Of a stretch of 64,000 nucleotides of DNA, positions 18,985-28,765 are shown one piece after another. The stretch spans positions 1 through 64,000 of the forward strand of contig NZ_VJWL01000005.1 in the NCBI RefSeq assembly GCF_007096385.1. Reading direction: 5' to 3'. This DNA is from Aliidiomarina halalkaliphila. Lineage in GTDB: Bacteria; Pseudomonadota; Gammaproteobacteria; Enterobacterales; Alteromonadaceae. Numbering within the stretch: the first letter of the stretch is position 1; every line of letters starts with the position of its first letter. The position numbers were made by a program, and so were the translations under genes. The notes under the pieces were generated by a model, which searched no databases, was not told where the DNA came from, and saw only the letters and a list, made by a program, of their open reading frames with translations.

Positions 18985-19971
18985 CTAATCCACACAGGCG
19001 GCGCGCTCTTGCATCCGCATTGTCTCCCGCTCTACAATCGCAAAAGCTTCCCATAGGGGGGATGCATCTACTGCGGTTGGCCCTTGCTGGCTCAGGTGTC
19101 GACGCCATTGTCGCGCTCCCGGACAGGCTTGGAATAAACCAAGCATGTGGCGCGCCACGTGCCAAAAACGCCCACCTTGGGCAATATGGGATTCAATATA
19201 AGTTGCCATCGTTTGAATCACCTGCGCCTTCTCAGCGGCTATGCTGCCCTCACCCACTAAAGCATCCACCTCTGCGAGGAGCCATGGATTTTGATAAGCA
19301 GCCCGCCCAATCATCACACCATCTACATGGGAAAGATGTGCACGGGCTTGTTCAATGGTTTCTACGCCACCGTTTAAATGGATCTCAAAGTCAGGGTAAT
19401 CGCGTTTGGCGTGATACACCCGTTCATAATTCAACGGCGGTACTTCGCGATTTTGCTTCGGGCTCAATCCATTTAACCAGGCTTTGCGCGCGTGCAAGAT
19501 CACCCGTGGGCATTGAATACTGCGCAGAGGTTCAAGAAATGCTTGCAGAAACTCATAGCTATCGTGTTCATCAATGCCCAACCGAGTTTTCACCGTTACC
19601 GGCGTATTCGGGGCCGCATCTTGCATCGCCGCAATACAATCCGCCACTAATTGTGGCTCTGCCATTAAGCAAGCACCAAAACGTCCGTTCTGAACGCGGT
19701 CAGACGGGCAGCCCACATTTAAGTTGATCTCATCATAACCACGCTCTTGCGCAAGACGAGCACAACGTGCCAGATCTGCTGGGTCACTGCCCCCAAGTTG
19801 CAGAGCCACAGGATGCTCTTGCTCATTGTAAGCAAGAAAATCCATACGCCCATGCAAAATAGCGCCAGTTGTCACCATCTCGGTGTACAACAACGCATGC
19901 TGGGAAATTTGCCGATGAAAGAACCGACAGTGTCGATCGGTCCAGTCCAGCATCGGGGCAACGCTTATCAT
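18985..19971 (-). CDS. dusA: tRNA-dihydrouridine(20/20a) synthase DusA
   Basis: A 328-residue flavin enzyme that reduces uridine 20/20a in the tRNA D-loop using NADPH. The TIM-barrel FMN-binding domain fills about 1-240, with [17 protein letters not shown] leading to catalytic Cys101 and a VKTRLGID segment. A helical C-terminal tRNA-binding domain follows. AGGAG is 6 bases before the ATG. It is divergent from zur, and the two genes are also neighbours in E. coli. DusA rather than DusB or DusC is chosen from the [10 protein letters not shown] start. Confidence 0.93.
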   Translation of the reverse strand: MISVAPMLDWTDRHCRFFHRQISQHALLYTEMVTTGAILHGRMDFLAYNEQEHPVALQLGGSDPADLARCARLAQERGYDEINLNVGCPSDRVQNGRFGACLMAEPQLVADCIAAMQDAAPNTPVTVKTRLGIDEHDSYEFLQAFLEPLRSIQCPRVILHARKAWLNGLSPKQNREVPPLNYERVYHAKRDYPDFEIHLNGGVETIEQARAHLSHVDGVMIGRAAYQNPWLLAEVDALVGEGSIAAEKAQVIQTMATYIESHIAQGGRFWHVARHMLGLFQACPGARQWRRHLSQQGPTAVDASPLWEAFAIVERETMRMQERAACVD

Positions 19972-20119
19972 TACAGACTCCTATTTATAGGCGCGCTATT
20001 TTACTGGAATTTCGCCTCAAAAAATAGGTGAGCTGTAGCGCCCTTGCAATTCCATGAACAAACCATGCTAAGATGAGAATTCGTCACTCTGTTTTTTTAG
20101 CAAAGAAGCGCTTCTGAGT

Positions 20120-20593
20120 ATGGAAAAAAATACCCAACAATTAATTCAACGTGCCGAGGTTATGTGCCAACGTCGAGGTGTTCGGCTAACCCCAACACGT
20201 CGCGAGGTGTTCGCGTTGCTTACACAACAAGCTGGGGCCATTGGCGCTTACGATTTGCTTGAGCAGCTCAAAGAAGGAATGCCGAACGCAAAGCCACCCA
20301 CGATTTATCGTGCACTCGAATTTCTGCAAGCGCAGGGCTTTGTGCATAAAGTGTCGTCGTCAAATAGCTATGTTTTGTGCTCACACTTTGAGAAACAGCA
20401 TCCAGTACAAATGCTGATCTGCTCTCATTGTGGTGGCGTTCAAGAAATTCATTCGCGCGGCGTTCATGAAGAGTTTTTACAGCAAGCTCAGCATCAGGGC
20501 TTTACCGTTCATCAACAAACAGTTGAGGCAGTGGGCATTTGCCAAACCTGCACCAAGGAAGGCATTGAAAGCGAAGCACCAAAAGTGATGTAG
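20120..20593 (+). CDS. zur: Zinc uptake transcriptional repressor Zur (Fur family)
   Basis: A 157-residue Fur-family regulator. A winged-helix DNA-binding domain fills about 1-85 (LTPTRREVFALL; PPTIYRALEFL). The dimerisation domain holds the structural zinc pairs Cys101/Cys104 (CSHC) and Cys141/Cys144 (CQTC), plus His/Cys ligands around 87-96. Zur rather than Fur is favoured by the GAYDLLEQL region and by the dusA neighbour. It would repress zinc uptake and zinc-free ribosomal paralogues. The 148-base dusA-zur gap shows no confident promoter or Zur box. Confidence 0.88.
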   Translation: MEKNTQQLIQRAEVMCQRRGVRLTPTRREVFALLTQQAGAIGAYDLLEQLKEGMPNAKPPTIYRALEFLQAQGFVHKVSSSNSYVLCSHFEKQHPVQMLICSHCGGVQEIHSRGVHEEFLQQAQHQGFTVHQQTVEAVGICQTCTKEGIESEAPKVM

Positions 20594-20611
20594 CGCTCAC
20601 CACAGATGCTT

Positions 20612-20639
20612 AAAAAAGGGGCGCTTGCGCCTCTTTTTT
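20612..20639 (+). terminator. Bidirectional terminator between zur and alr
   Basis: An AGGGGCGC-ttgc-GCGCCTCT hairpin (one G-U pair) has six As before and six Ts after, so it can serve zur on the plus strand and alr on the minus strand. The alr stop codon overlaps its edge. Confidence 0.85.
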
Positions 20640-21753
20640 ACGTTTCGAGATAATCTAAGTTGACGCGCCGAGCGACGTTACACAGCAACTCGTAGGGAAT
20701 AGTTCCCACCTTCTCTGCAACCTGCTCTACCGGCAAGTCAGGCCCCCACAGCTGCGCCGTGTCGCCAAGCTTCGCGCTCATGGTATCACCCAGATCAACA
20801 GTCACCATGTCCATGGCAACCCGACCGACAATAGGATATACCTTGCCGTTAATCCAGACGGGTGTTCCATTGGGTGCAAGGCGTGGATAACCATCGCCGT
20901 AGCCAATGGCAACAATGCCAATCCAGGTATCTTTGCTTGCGGTCCAAGCCGCGCCATACCCGACCGATTCTCCAGCGCGGATTTTGCGCACGGAGATAAT
21001 GCTCGCTTGTAAATTCATCACCGCCCGCAAATCTAAGTCACGACCGGTTTCTTGCGCAAACGGGCTAATTCCATAAAGTGCGAGCCCTGGGCGAACCCAA
21101 TCATCATCAGGTGCCAAGCCCGCAAACAATGCGGCGCTATTCGCAAATGACGTGGTTACATCAGGAAGCGTTGCTTTAATGCTCTCAAACAGCGCAATTT
21201 GGCGTTGATTCTGCCCATGCTGTGGTTCATCGGCACAGGCAAAATGACTCATTAACACAGGGCGAGCTGCAACTTGTGGTGCAGCTTCAAGGGTTTTGTA
21301 TACCCGCTCCGCATCTTCAGGGTTTAGCCCTAGGCGGTGCATACCGGTATCGACCTTTAACCAGACGCGCATGGGCTCCGGTAAGTCCTGAATACTTAAT
21401 AGCTGCCCTACTTGGTGTTTAGTATGCAGAACGGGTTGAATATGGCTCACTGCAAGCACGGGAATCTGTTTAGCGTCGAAGAAACCTTCTAACAAAACGA
21501 TCGGACGCGTCACCCCAGCATTGCGCAGTTGCAGTGCCTCATCGACTCGCGCCACGCCAATGGCATCCACATCGCCAAGCTCTTGGGCGATACGGGTTAA
21601 ACCATGACCATAAGCATTCGCCTTAAGTATAGCGAGCACGCGCTTAGAGCCCGCTCGGGCACGGATCACCTCAAGATTGTGGCGTAATGCCCCTAGGTGA
21701 ATATCGGCCCAGGCAGGACGCATACTGAGCGGGGAAATAGGCGTGTCTGTCAC
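20638..21753 (-). CDS. alr: Alanine racemase
   Basis: A 371-residue PLP enzyme converting L-Ala to D-Ala for peptidoglycan. Lys44 in AILKANAYGHG is the PLP lysine. The second catalytic residue is the Tyr of GYGAAW in the C-terminal beta domain. I kept the GTG at 21753, 4 bases after the dnaB stop, because the ATG ten codons later lacks a Shine-Dalgarno. Coupling with dnaB, a common gammaproteobacterial arrangement, would explain translation. Confidence 0.95.
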   Translation of the reverse strand: MTDTPISPLSMRPAWADIHLGALRHNLEVIRARAGSKRVLAILKANAYGHGLTRIAQELGDVDAIGVARVDEALQLRNAGVTRPIVLLEGFFDAKQIPVLAVSHIQPVLHTKHQVGQLLSIQDLPEPMRVWLKVDTGMHRLGLNPEDAERVYKTLEAAPQVAARPVLMSHFACADEPQHGQNQRQIALFESIKATLPDVTTSFANSAALFAGLAPDDDWVRPGLALYGISPFAQETGRDLDLRAVMNLQASIISVRKIRAGESVGYGAAWTASKDTWIGIVAIGYGDGYPRLAPNGTPVWINGKVYPIVGRVAMDMVTVDLGDTMSAKLGDTAQLWGPDLPVEQVAEKVGTIPYELLCNVARRVNLDYLET

Positions 21754-21756
21754 AGC

Positions 21757-23184
21757 TTAATACTCATCATCCACTGGTGCGCCTGAATAGTTATCAAAGC
21801 GCGAATACTGACCATGGAAACGTAACTTAATGCGACCGATTGGACCGTTCCGTTGTTTTCCAATAATAATTTCAGCAAGACCTTCATCTTCTGTTTCCGG
21901 GTGATATACCTCATCCCGATAAATGAACATGATTACGTCCGCATCTTGCTCAATCGAGCCAGATTCACGTAGATCGGAGTTCACCGGCCGCTTATCAGCC
22001 CGTTGTTCAAGTGAGCGGTTTAACTGCGACAACGCCACCACTGGGCATTTCAGTTCTTTTGCCAAGGCTTTTAGTGAGCGCGATATTTCCGCAATCTCAA
22101 GGGTGCGATTTTCTGAGATACCAGGCACGGTCATCAACTGCAGGTAATCCACCATTACCATACTCACACCATTGTGTTCTTTCGCAATGCGGCGCGCACG
22201 CGAACGCACTTCTGTTGGCGTCAGGCCAGAACTATCGTCGATATAGAGCTTGCCTTTCTCTTTGAGCATGGTCATTGCTGAAGCGATACGCGCCCAGTCG
22301 TCGTCATCCAGCTGACCAGTTCGCACCTTGGTTTGGTTTACTCGACTTAACGACGCTAGCATCCGCATAATGATTTGCTCAGAGGGCATCTCCAAACTAA
22401 ACACCACTACAGGTTTTTCTTCATTCAGTGCGGCCCGCTCTACCAAGTTCATGGCAAAAGTGGTTTTACCCATTGATGGACGGGCCGCCACAATCACTAA
22501 ATCAGAAGGCTGCAAGCCTGCAGTTTTCTTATCCAGATCGGCAAAGCCTGTAGATACCCCAGTCACGCCACTCAGATTGGTGTTTTGGCTTAGATACTCA
22601 ATGCGATCGAGAGTCTTATCCAAAATGCCTTTGAGGTTTTGCGGTCCCTCAGTACTCGAACTGCGCTTTTCTGCAATGGCGAATACTTTTGATTCAGCGA
22701 AATCGAGCAGCTCTTTGCTCGGCCGCCCTTTTGGAGTGTAACCTGCCTCGGCGATTTCATTGGCCACACCGATCATTTCTCGGATCAGTGCCCGCTCCCG
22801 AACGATATCCGCATACGCATTAATATTCGCCGAACTCGGCGTATTCTTTTGAATCTCAAGCAAGTAGGCAGCGCCACCTACCCGATCTAACTCATTCGAG
22901 AGTTCTAAGCGTTCCGTTAGGGTCACCAGATCGATGGGTTGGTTTTCTTCGCTCAGGCGCAGCATCGAAGCAAAAATCAAACGATGGGAAAGCAGATAAA
23001 AATCTTCTGTAATCACTCGCTCGGCCACGTTATCCCACGATTGATTGTCGAGCATCAGCCCGCCCAACACAGATTGTTCGGCTTCAATTGAGTGCGGTGG
23101 AGTTTTCAATGCATCGAGCTTGGCATCTGCTGATTTCGACGCGTTCGATGTTGAGTTCTTTGTGGCCACAGAGTTCGCTTCCAA
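21757..23184 (-). CDS. dnaB: Replicative DNA helicase DnaB
   Basis: A 475-residue hexameric helicase that unwinds the fork ahead of Pol III. The N-terminal domain (PPHSIEAEQSVLGGLMLDN, about 29-47) binds primase and loader. The RecA-like domain has a Walker A at ARPSMGKTT (Lys240) and a Walker B-like MVMVDYLQLM. No intein interrupts it. The start is uncertain: TTG at 23184 or GTG at 23169, the latter with GGAAG 8 bases upstream. It is followed by alr and preceded by the rplI terminator. Confidence 0.95.
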   Translation of the reverse strand: MEANSVATKNSTSNASKSADAKLDALKTPPHSIEAEQSVLGGLMLDNQSWDNVAERVITEDFYLLSHRLIFASMLRLSEENQPIDLVTLTERLELSNELDRVGGAAYLLEIQKNTPSSANINAYADIVRERALIREMIGVANEIAEAGYTPKGRPSKELLDFAESKVFAIAEKRSSSTEGPQNLKGILDKTLDRIEYLSQNTNLSGVTGVSTGFADLDKKTAGLQPSDLVIVAARPSMGKTTFAMNLVERAALNEEKPVVVFSLEMPSEQIIMRMLASLSRVNQTKVRTGQLDDDDWARIASAMTMLKEKGKLYIDDSSGLTPTEVRSRARRIAKEHNGVSMVMVDYLQLMTVPGISENRTLEIAEISRSLKALAKELKCPVVALSQLNRSLEQRADKRPVNSDLRESGSIEQDADVIMFIYRDEVYHPETEDEGLAEIIIGKQRNGPIGRIKLRFHGQYSRFDNYSGAPVDDEY

Positions 23185-23260
23185 ATTGCTGCTTGAATGA
23201 TTTGCAAAATAAAATTGATATGCAATTCACGATAGAGAACGATAATACACAGACCACAAA

Positions 23261-23290
23261 AAAAAAGCAGCACCGAGGTGCTGCTTTTCA
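23261..23290 (-). terminator. Rho-independent terminator after rplI
   Basis: A near-perfect 12-bp AAAAGCAGCACC / GGTGCTGCTTTT hairpin is followed on the minus strand by further Ts. It ends the rpsF-priB-rpsR-rplI operon before dnaB, so dnaB-alr needs its own promoter in 23185-23255. Confidence 0.9.
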
Positions 23291-23309
23291 TGGAAAGGAT
23301 GTGTAATCC

Positions 23310-23762
23310 TTACTCGCTCGCTTCTACCTTTAAGGTAATTGCGGCAAGTACATCGGCGTGCAGTTGCAGTTCGATTTCGTATTCCCCTACTTCACGGATA
23401 GTACCGTGCGGCATAAGAATCTCGCTCTTCTGCACTTCAACGCCTGCAGCAGATACTGCATCAGCGATATCACGCGTACCGATAGAACCGAACAGTTTGC
23501 CTTCGTCGCCCGCTTTAGAAGCGATAACGATAGTGTCTAAACCGTTGATTTTCTCTGCACGTGCTTCAGCTGCTGCTAAATCTGCAGCCAATTTCTCTTC
23601 CAACTCAGCGCGACGTTGTTCAAACATCTCAACGTTCGCTTTTGTCGCTGGAACTGCTTTACCTTGCGGGAACAAGAAGTTACGGGCATAACCAGACTTC
23701 ACGTTCACCTGGTCGCCCAGGCTGCCAAGGTTTGCAACTTTATCAAGAAGGATAATATTCAT
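23310..23762 (-). CDS. rplI: 50S ribosomal protein L9
   Basis: A 150-residue L9, a dumbbell-shaped protein at the L1-stalk base that limits mRNA slippage. The N-terminal domain has [19 protein letters not shown] and [14 protein letters not shown] long helix connects to the C-terminal domain. Length is close to the E. coli 149. It is the last gene of the rpsF operon. Confidence 0.98.
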   Translation of the reverse strand: MNIILLDKVANLGSLGDQVNVKSGYARNFLFPQGKAVPATKANVEMFEQRRAELEEKLAADLAAAEARAEKINGLDTIVIASKAGDEGKLFGSIGTRDIADAVSAAGVEVQKSEILMPHGTIREVGEYEIELQLHADVLAAITLKVEASE

Positions 23763-23776
23763 CGTTACAATCTCCT

Positions 23777-24016
<240 letters not shown>

Positions 24017-24316
24017 TTAAACCTGTTTTATAGTCTGGGCGTGGAGGACTAATCGTGGGATTCCGTTAGCGTTTTCATGACGCTGAATGAATCCGCTTGC
24101 CTCAATTTCACTACCCAGAGAAAGTTTCGTAGACCAGGATTCTGCTTCCACTCCGCTTACCACTGCTTGAATTCTTGCATAACACTGTCGTGTTAAGCCC
24201 GCTTCCTCTTGCATCGAACGATGTTCGATAGCCAACAGCAAATGGGAAATTCCAGCGGGGCTGCGGGTCAAGCGAGGCGCCTTAACTAGCGTGCCGCGAA
24301 TGACGAGGTGATTCAT
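24017..24316 (-). CDS. priB: Primosomal replication protein N (PriB)
   Basis: A 99-residue single-stranded-DNA-binding OB-fold protein that helps PriA restart stalled forks. MNHLVIRGTLVKAPRLTRSPAGI and IEHRSMQEEAGLTRQ match the PriB family. I chose the ATG at 24316 by alignment with E. coli PriB. An upstream in-frame ATG at 24343, which overlaps the rpsF stop (TGATG), would add 9 residues and cannot be excluded. Its place between rpsF and rpsR is the usual gammaproteobacterial arrangement. Confidence 0.9.
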   Translation of the reverse strand: MNHLVIRGTLVKAPRLTRSPAGISHLLLAIEHRSMQEEAGLTRQCYARIQAVVSGVEAESWSTKLSLGSEIEASGFIQRHENANGIPRLVLHAQTIKQV

Positions 24317-24342
24317 TGCAGAGCCCTGAGCTGTAGCCGACA

Positions 24343-24711
24343 TCACTCAGCAGATGCAGTCTCAGCTTTCGCTTCACGGCGTTCTTCTTTTTCTTTTGGC
24401 TTACCAAAAGGTGAAGGTTCGCTGATCGCTTCGTCTTTACGCATAACCAGGCTGCGCAGTACCGCATCGTTGTAACGGAAGTTGGTTTCCAGCTCTTCCA
24501 CAGCTTCTGCAGTTGCTTCTACGTTCATCAGAACATAGTGTGCTTTATGCAGCTTGTTGATTGGATAAGCTAGTTGCCGACGGCCCCAGTCTTCTAAACG
24601 GTTAATAGAACCGCCAGATGATTTCACGGTTTCTGTGTACCGCTCGATCATGCCTGGAACCTGTTCGCTCTGGTCCGGATGAACCATGAATACGATTTCA
24701 TAATGACGCAT
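24343..24711 (-). CDS. rpsF: 30S ribosomal protein S6
   Basis: A 122-residue S6 that dimerises with S18 on the platform. [18 protein letters not shown] and the [21 protein letters not shown] region are diagnostic. The C-terminal tail is charged and Glu-rich, the region that RimK extends with Glu residues in E. coli. It is the first gene of the operon. Confidence 0.98.
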   Translation of the reverse strand: MRHYEIVFMVHPDQSEQVPGMIERYTETVKSSGGSINRLEDWGRRQLAYPINKLHKAHYVLMNVEATAEAVEELETNFRYNDAVLRSLVMRKDEAISEPSPFGKPKEKEERREAKAETASAE

Positions 24712-24739
24712 TAAATTGCTCCTTATGGATTAAAGCCTA

Positions 24740-24765
24740 GGTGCAGCTCAGCCCGGCTGACATGA
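24740..24765 (-). promoter_or_regulatory. Candidate S6:S18-binding hairpin in the rpsF leader
   Basis: A TCAGC/GCTGA hairpin with a CCG-containing loop (24748-24760) lies about 40 bases before rpsF. Leaders of rpsF operons in many bacteria bind S6:S18 through a structure displaying CCG. The match here is short, so the assignment is tentative. Confidence 0.4.
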
Positions 24766-24811
24766 AGGCAAGGAACTTGAAACATTGTGTTGGGCTGATT
24801 CAAGCCGGCGC

Positions 24812-24840
24812 ATTGTACGTAACTTAGCCAATAAGCGCAA
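24812..24840 (-). promoter_or_regulatory. rpsF operon promoter
   Basis: TTGCGC (24835-24840) and TACAAT (24812-24817) are 17 bases apart on the minus strand, followed by a GCGCC discriminator. This implies a leader of about 95 bases before rpsF. Confidence 0.65.
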
Positions 24841-24897
24841 GCAAAACCCCGCTTTTCACCTGTCCAGAACAACTTAGGTAAATAGGGGCTCGCAGCC

Positions 24898-25347
24898 TTA
24901 TTGATTGGTTTGACGGGTGATTTCTTGATTGATCAACGAAAAGAGCTTGCCTGATAGCATTAAACTGGCGTTTTCCGGGCCTTCAACCACTTGGGTATAA
25001 CCACTACTTCGGGCTGAAGATATTTCCGCTTCAGCACGAATACCCGCACTCACAGTGCGAACCCGAACCAACACACGAAAATGTGCGTCTTCGGGTTCGT
25101 CCGTTATCCGATAGGTATGATGCGTATTCATACGATAGCGTATGTCGTCCGCCAAAATAATCAGCGGACGGGTGTTCTCTTCTAATTCAACAGTGAGGGC
25201 CAACGGCGGACGGTAGCCATGTTCGGCATCGTCGGGGGTACCTACCCACGCCAACACAAGGAGCGTAAGCACCACAGCGACAATAGCGATCACAGGTGCT
25301 AGTTTCTGCCACCAACTGCCTGCGTTCACACTATCTTGTTTCGCCAT
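24898..25347 (-). CDS. Small single-pass membrane protein of unknown function
   Basis: A 149-residue protein not recognised. A short cytoplasmic N-terminus precedes one transmembrane helix (about 17-35, APVIAIVAVVLTLLVLAWV). A soluble domain of about 110 residues follows, with alternating strands and no Cys, presumably periplasmic. The ATG is 3 bases after the rlmB stop, so it is probably translated as the last gene of rnr-rlmB. No terminator with a clear U-run follows before the rpsF promoter. Confidence 0.6.
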   Translation of the reverse strand: MAKQDSVNAGSWWQKLAPVIAIVAVVLTLLVLAWVGTPDDAEHGYRPPLALTVELEENTRPLIILADDIRYRMNTHHTYRITDEPEDAHFRVLVRVRTVSAGIRAEAEISSARSSGYTQVVEGPENASLMLSGKLFSLINQEITRQTNQ

Positions 25348-25350
25348 TGT

Positions 25351-26100
25351 TTATCCTTGATTCCCGCGTTGGCGCACCACTTCAAACAAGCACACGCCTG
25401 CGGCAACCGACACGTTCAAGCTACTCACGGTGCCCGCGAGGGGAATCGCGACCAAGTCGTCGCACAATTCCCGGGTTAGTCGCCGCATACCCGTGCCTTC
25501 CGCGCCCATGACAAGTGCGACTGGGCCAACAAATTTATTTTGATACAAGGTTTGCGTGGCTTCACCGGCAGTACCCGTCACCCAGACACCTTCGTCTTTG
25601 AGAATGCGGAGCGCCCGTGCCAAGTTGGTCGCTGTTACCAATGGAACCACTTCAGCGGCGCCACTGGCCACTTTGCGCACGGTACTATTTAATCCAGCCG
25701 CTTTATCTTTTGGCACAATCACCGCAGTCACGCCGGAGGCGTCTGCTGTACGCAAGCAGGCTCCAAGGTTATGTGGGTCGGTTACCTGATCGAGCACTAA
25801 GAACAATGCCTTTTGTCCCGCTTGCTTACACAACTCCGGCAAGTCCGCTTCTTGGTATTGACGTGCTGGGGTTACAAACAACAACACACCTTGATGATTG
25901 CCTTCGTCCACGCGTTCATCGAGGGTTTTGCGATGGCTGAACTGCGGACGTACACCAACTTGGCGGGCCATTTTTACAATCTCTTGAACCGCCGGATCTT
26001 CACGATCTTTTTGGACGAATAACTCAATCGCCCGTTCAGGATGATGCTGCAATACTGCAGATACTGAGTGGATGCCAAAAACTACATCATTCTTGCTCAT
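25351..26100 (-). CDS. rlmB: 23S rRNA (guanosine-2'-O-)-methyltransferase RlmB
   Basis: A 249-residue SPOUT methyltransferase that modifies G2251 in the P-loop of 23S RNA. The N-terminal substrate-binding domain (about 1-75) precedes the knotted SpoU domain with the [27 protein letters not shown] and [10 protein letters not shown] motifs. It overlaps the end of rnr by 4 bases (ATGA). The rnr-rlmB pairing is standard in gammaproteobacteria. Confidence 0.96.
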   Translation of the reverse strand: MSKNDVVFGIHSVSAVLQHHPERAIELFVQKDREDPAVQEIVKMARQVGVRPQFSHRKTLDERVDEGNHQGVLLFVTPARQYQEADLPELCKQAGQKALFLVLDQVTDPHNLGACLRTADASGVTAVIVPKDKAAGLNSTVRKVASGAAEVVPLVTATNLARALRILKDEGVWVTGTAGEATQTLYQNKFVGPVALVMGAEGTGMRRLTRELCDDLVAIPLAGTVSSLNVSVAAGVCLFEVVRQRGNQG

Positions 26101-28520
26101 GAAGACCGCCGTTTTTTCTGTTTAGGACTCTTACTTGCCGCACCACTGTTTGGGCTTTTTCCTTTCGGCTTGCCTGCGCCGCGCTTGCCCTTTCCTTTCG
26201 CTGGCCCCTGTCCTTTGCCACCAGAACGTTCCGGTTTGGCTCCGCGCGCAGCGCCTTTACTTGGGCCTTTACTTGGGCCTTTGCCGCCGTCTTTGCGCTT
26301 GCCACGTTTATTATCAACACGCTTACGAGGCGGTAACGCGTCAGAAGTGTGCTCCACGGAAATTAAGGCAAAATCAATCTTACGTTCTACCAAATTAGAC
26401 GCGGCTACCTTCACTCGCGCTTTATCACCAATGCGATATACCTTGCCACTACTCTCACCAATCAGCAGGTGACGATCCGCATCATAGTGATAATATTCTT
26501 GTGTCATATTGGAGATATGCACCAGGCCATCAATCATTAAATCATTAAGGCGAATAAAGAGACCAAAATTGGTGACCGAGGAAATCACACCATCGAATTC
26601 ATCACCCACATGATCCTGCATATATTCGCATTTTAGGAACTCATCCACTTGCCGAGTCGCATCGTCGGCTCGGCGCTCTGTATGCGAACAATGCGGGCCC
26701 AACTCACCAAGGGCCGCCGCATCATAAAAATGCTTACCTTCTAAGCCTGGCATTCCCGGCAAGGTTTCACTGAGAATTCGTTTGATTTCCCGGTGTAAAA
26801 TAAGATCCGGATAGCGGCGAATCGGTGAGGTAAAGTGCGCATAACCGGCGAGACTTAACCCAAAGTGGCCCCGATTATCTGAGCTGTATACCGCTTGTTG
26901 CAGCGATCGCAACAGCATGGTTTGAATGAGCTCTCGATCCGGTCTATCTGCGATCTGTTCTAGCACCCCAGCAAAATCTCGTGGATGTGGGTCACCTTGC
27001 ACAGGCATGGTAAGCCCTAACTCGCCGAGCACCATGCGAAATGCCATTAAGCGATCTTCATCCGGAAGATCATGCACCCGGTAAAGCGCGCCACCTTTGT
27101 GTTGTTCAACAAATTGGGCCGCCGCCACATTGGCCATAATCATGCATTCTTCAATCAGCATATGAGCCTGATTTCTATGCACCGGAACAATGCGGTCGAT
27201 TTTGCGATTCGCATTAAAGATAAAACGGGTTTCGACGGTATCAAAGTCAATCGCTCCCCGTTTTTCCCGCGAGCCCCGCAATACTTTATACAATTGCTGT
27301 AGGTTCTCGAGGTGCGGCACCACATGATCATATTCTTTGCGAAGTTGCGGATCGCCTTCCAGGATAGCGGCAACCTTGGTGTAGGTAAGACGCGCATGGG
27401 AATTCATCACGGCCGGATAAAAGCTATATTCCACCAACTTACCACGCGGCCCGATCACCATTTCCGCCACCATACATAGGCGGTCAACCTGAGGATTCAA
27501 ACTACACAGGCCATTCGACAAGGCCTCTGGTAACATCGGAACCACATTTTTAGGGAAGTATACCGAGTTGCCGCGAGCCAAGGCTTCTTTATCGAGAGCC
27601 GTTCCCGTACGCACATAGTGGCTCACATCAGCGATGGCCACCCATAAACGAAACCCTTTACCGTCGGGTTGGCAAAATACCGCATCATCAAAGTCACGGG
27701 CGTCTTCACCGTCAATGGTAACCAACGGTAATTTGCGTAAATCGACCCGGCCTTTTTTGTCTGCGTCAGACACTTCAGCAGGAATTTTTTCAGCTTCCTT
27801 GAGCAGTGCATCTGGCCATACATAAGGAATGCCATGCTCGCGAATGGCCACTTCAATTTCCATGCCTGGAGCCAAGTGGTCACCCAAGATTTCTTTGATA
27901 CGTGCTAGCGGAGAAGAACGACGACTAGGGCGAGCCAGTACTTCCGCCACCACCATTTGACCATGACGTGCACCGTTCACATGCTCAGGTGGAATAATCA
28001 AATCTTGGCCCTGACGCGTATCGTCAGGCACAACCAGCGATAACCCCTCTTCAAAAAAATAACGCCCCACAATTTCGCGTTTCTCTTCACTCAAGCTGCG
28101 CACAATGCGCCCTTCTCGGCGCCCCCGAGAATCGGTTGAGCCCGCTTTTACCAGCACTCGATCGCCATGCATTACCAGTTGCATTTGATGGTAAGGGAGA
28201 TAGAGATCTTGTCCCCCTTCATCTAATTGCACAAATCCAAATCCGTCACGATGACCAATCACCACGCCCTTCTTCAGATCCATGCGTTCCGGCAGGCCAT
28301 AAGAATCATTACGGGTATAAACCAACTGTCCATCACGTTCCATCGCACGTAAACGGCGCTTCACCCCAATATGTTGGCGCTCATCTTTGAGCTTAAAGTG
28401 CGCCAATATATCTTGGTACGGCACGGGTTTAAGGGCATCGCGAATGACTTCTAACATCGCGTCGCGCGAAGGAATCTCTACATCGAATTGCGGTTCTGGG
28501 GCATTTGGGTCTTGAGTCAT
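26097..28520 (-). CDS. rnr: Ribonuclease R
   Basis: An 807-residue 3'-to-5' exoribonuclease that degrades structured RNA and matures rRNA and tmRNA. In order it has an N-terminal helix-turn-helix (about 15-80), cold-shock domains, the RNB catalytic domain with the [14 protein letters not shown] Asp cluster near 270-283, and an S1 domain. A Lys/Gly/Ser-rich tail of about 70 residues ends the protein; a 12-bp tandem repeat there encodes GPSK twice. No strong Shine-Dalgarno precedes the ATG. Confidence 0.96.
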   Translation of the reverse strand: MTQDPNAPEPQFDVEIPSRDAMLEVIRDALKPVPYQDILAHFKLKDERQHIGVKRRLRAMERDGQLVYTRNDSYGLPERMDLKKGVVIGHRDGFGFVQLDEGGQDLYLPYHQMQLVMHGDRVLVKAGSTDSRGRREGRIVRSLSEEKREIVGRYFFEEGLSLVVPDDTRQGQDLIIPPEHVNGARHGQMVVAEVLARPSRRSSPLARIKEILGDHLAPGMEIEVAIREHGIPYVWPDALLKEAEKIPAEVSDADKKGRVDLRKLPLVTIDGEDARDFDDAVFCQPDGKGFRLWVAIADVSHYVRTGTALDKEALARGNSVYFPKNVVPMLPEALSNGLCSLNPQVDRLCMVAEMVIGPRGKLVEYSFYPAVMNSHARLTYTKVAAILEGDPQLRKEYDHVVPHLENLQQLYKVLRGSREKRGAIDFDTVETRFIFNANRKIDRIVPVHRNQAHMLIEECMIMANVAAAQFVEQHKGGALYRVHDLPDEDRLMAFRMVLGELGLTMPVQGDPHPRDFAGVLEQIADRPDRELIQTMLLRSLQQAVYSSDNRGHFGLSLAGYAHFTSPIRRYPDLILHREIKRILSETLPGMPGLEGKHFYDAAALGELGPHCSHTERRADDATRQVDEFLKCEYMQDHVGDEFDGVISSVTNFGLFIRLNDLMIDGLVHISNMTQEYYHYDADRHLLIGESSGKVYRIGDKARVKVAASNLVERKIDFALISVEHTSDALPPRKRVDNKRGKRKDGGKGPSKGPSKGAARGAKPERSGGKGQGPAKGKGKRGAGKPKGKSPNSGAASKSPKQKKRRSS

Positions 28521-28559
28521 AAAATCTAAGTATCCATTGCATGTTTGCAGGATTGAGGG

Positions 28560-28594
28560 CGTTCACGTTAGCGTGACAAGGTAACGCGTGAACG
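28560..28594. repeat. Long inverted repeat between rnr and the DUF885 gene
   Basis: CGTTCACG-TTA and TAA-CG-CGTGAACG arms form an interrupted palindrome with a loop of about 11 bases in the divergent rnr/lipoprotein gap. No U-run follows, so it is more likely an operator or leader structure than a terminator. I see no confident promoter in the rest of 28521-28765. Confidence 0.5.
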
Positions 28595-28765
28595 ACTTTA
28601 TTGCAGTATATCACTCCCACGCGGTCATGCGTAACTTGAAACCTCACAACTTCGTAAAAACCTGCTAGGCTTCAATAGGTTCACATAAAAATTTAGTGAA
28701 GCTTTTTGTCCATTACGCTGAATCTGTCCGTCTCGAAAGTAACGCACAGCATGCGAGGAGAGATC

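Noticed and set aside
18846-19727. A 293-codon open frame on the plus strand, antisense to dusA
   Set aside because: It lies wholly over dusA, has no family features or Shine-Dalgarno, and is explained by the codon bias of the opposite strand.
21757-23184. Intein in DnaB, a frequent insertion site
   Set aside because: The protein is of normal length and the Walker A and downstream motifs are uninterrupted.
24343-24346. GTG at 24346 as start of PriB
   Set aside because: No Shine-Dalgarno and no family match for the extra residues; the ATG at 24316 aligns with E. coli PriB.
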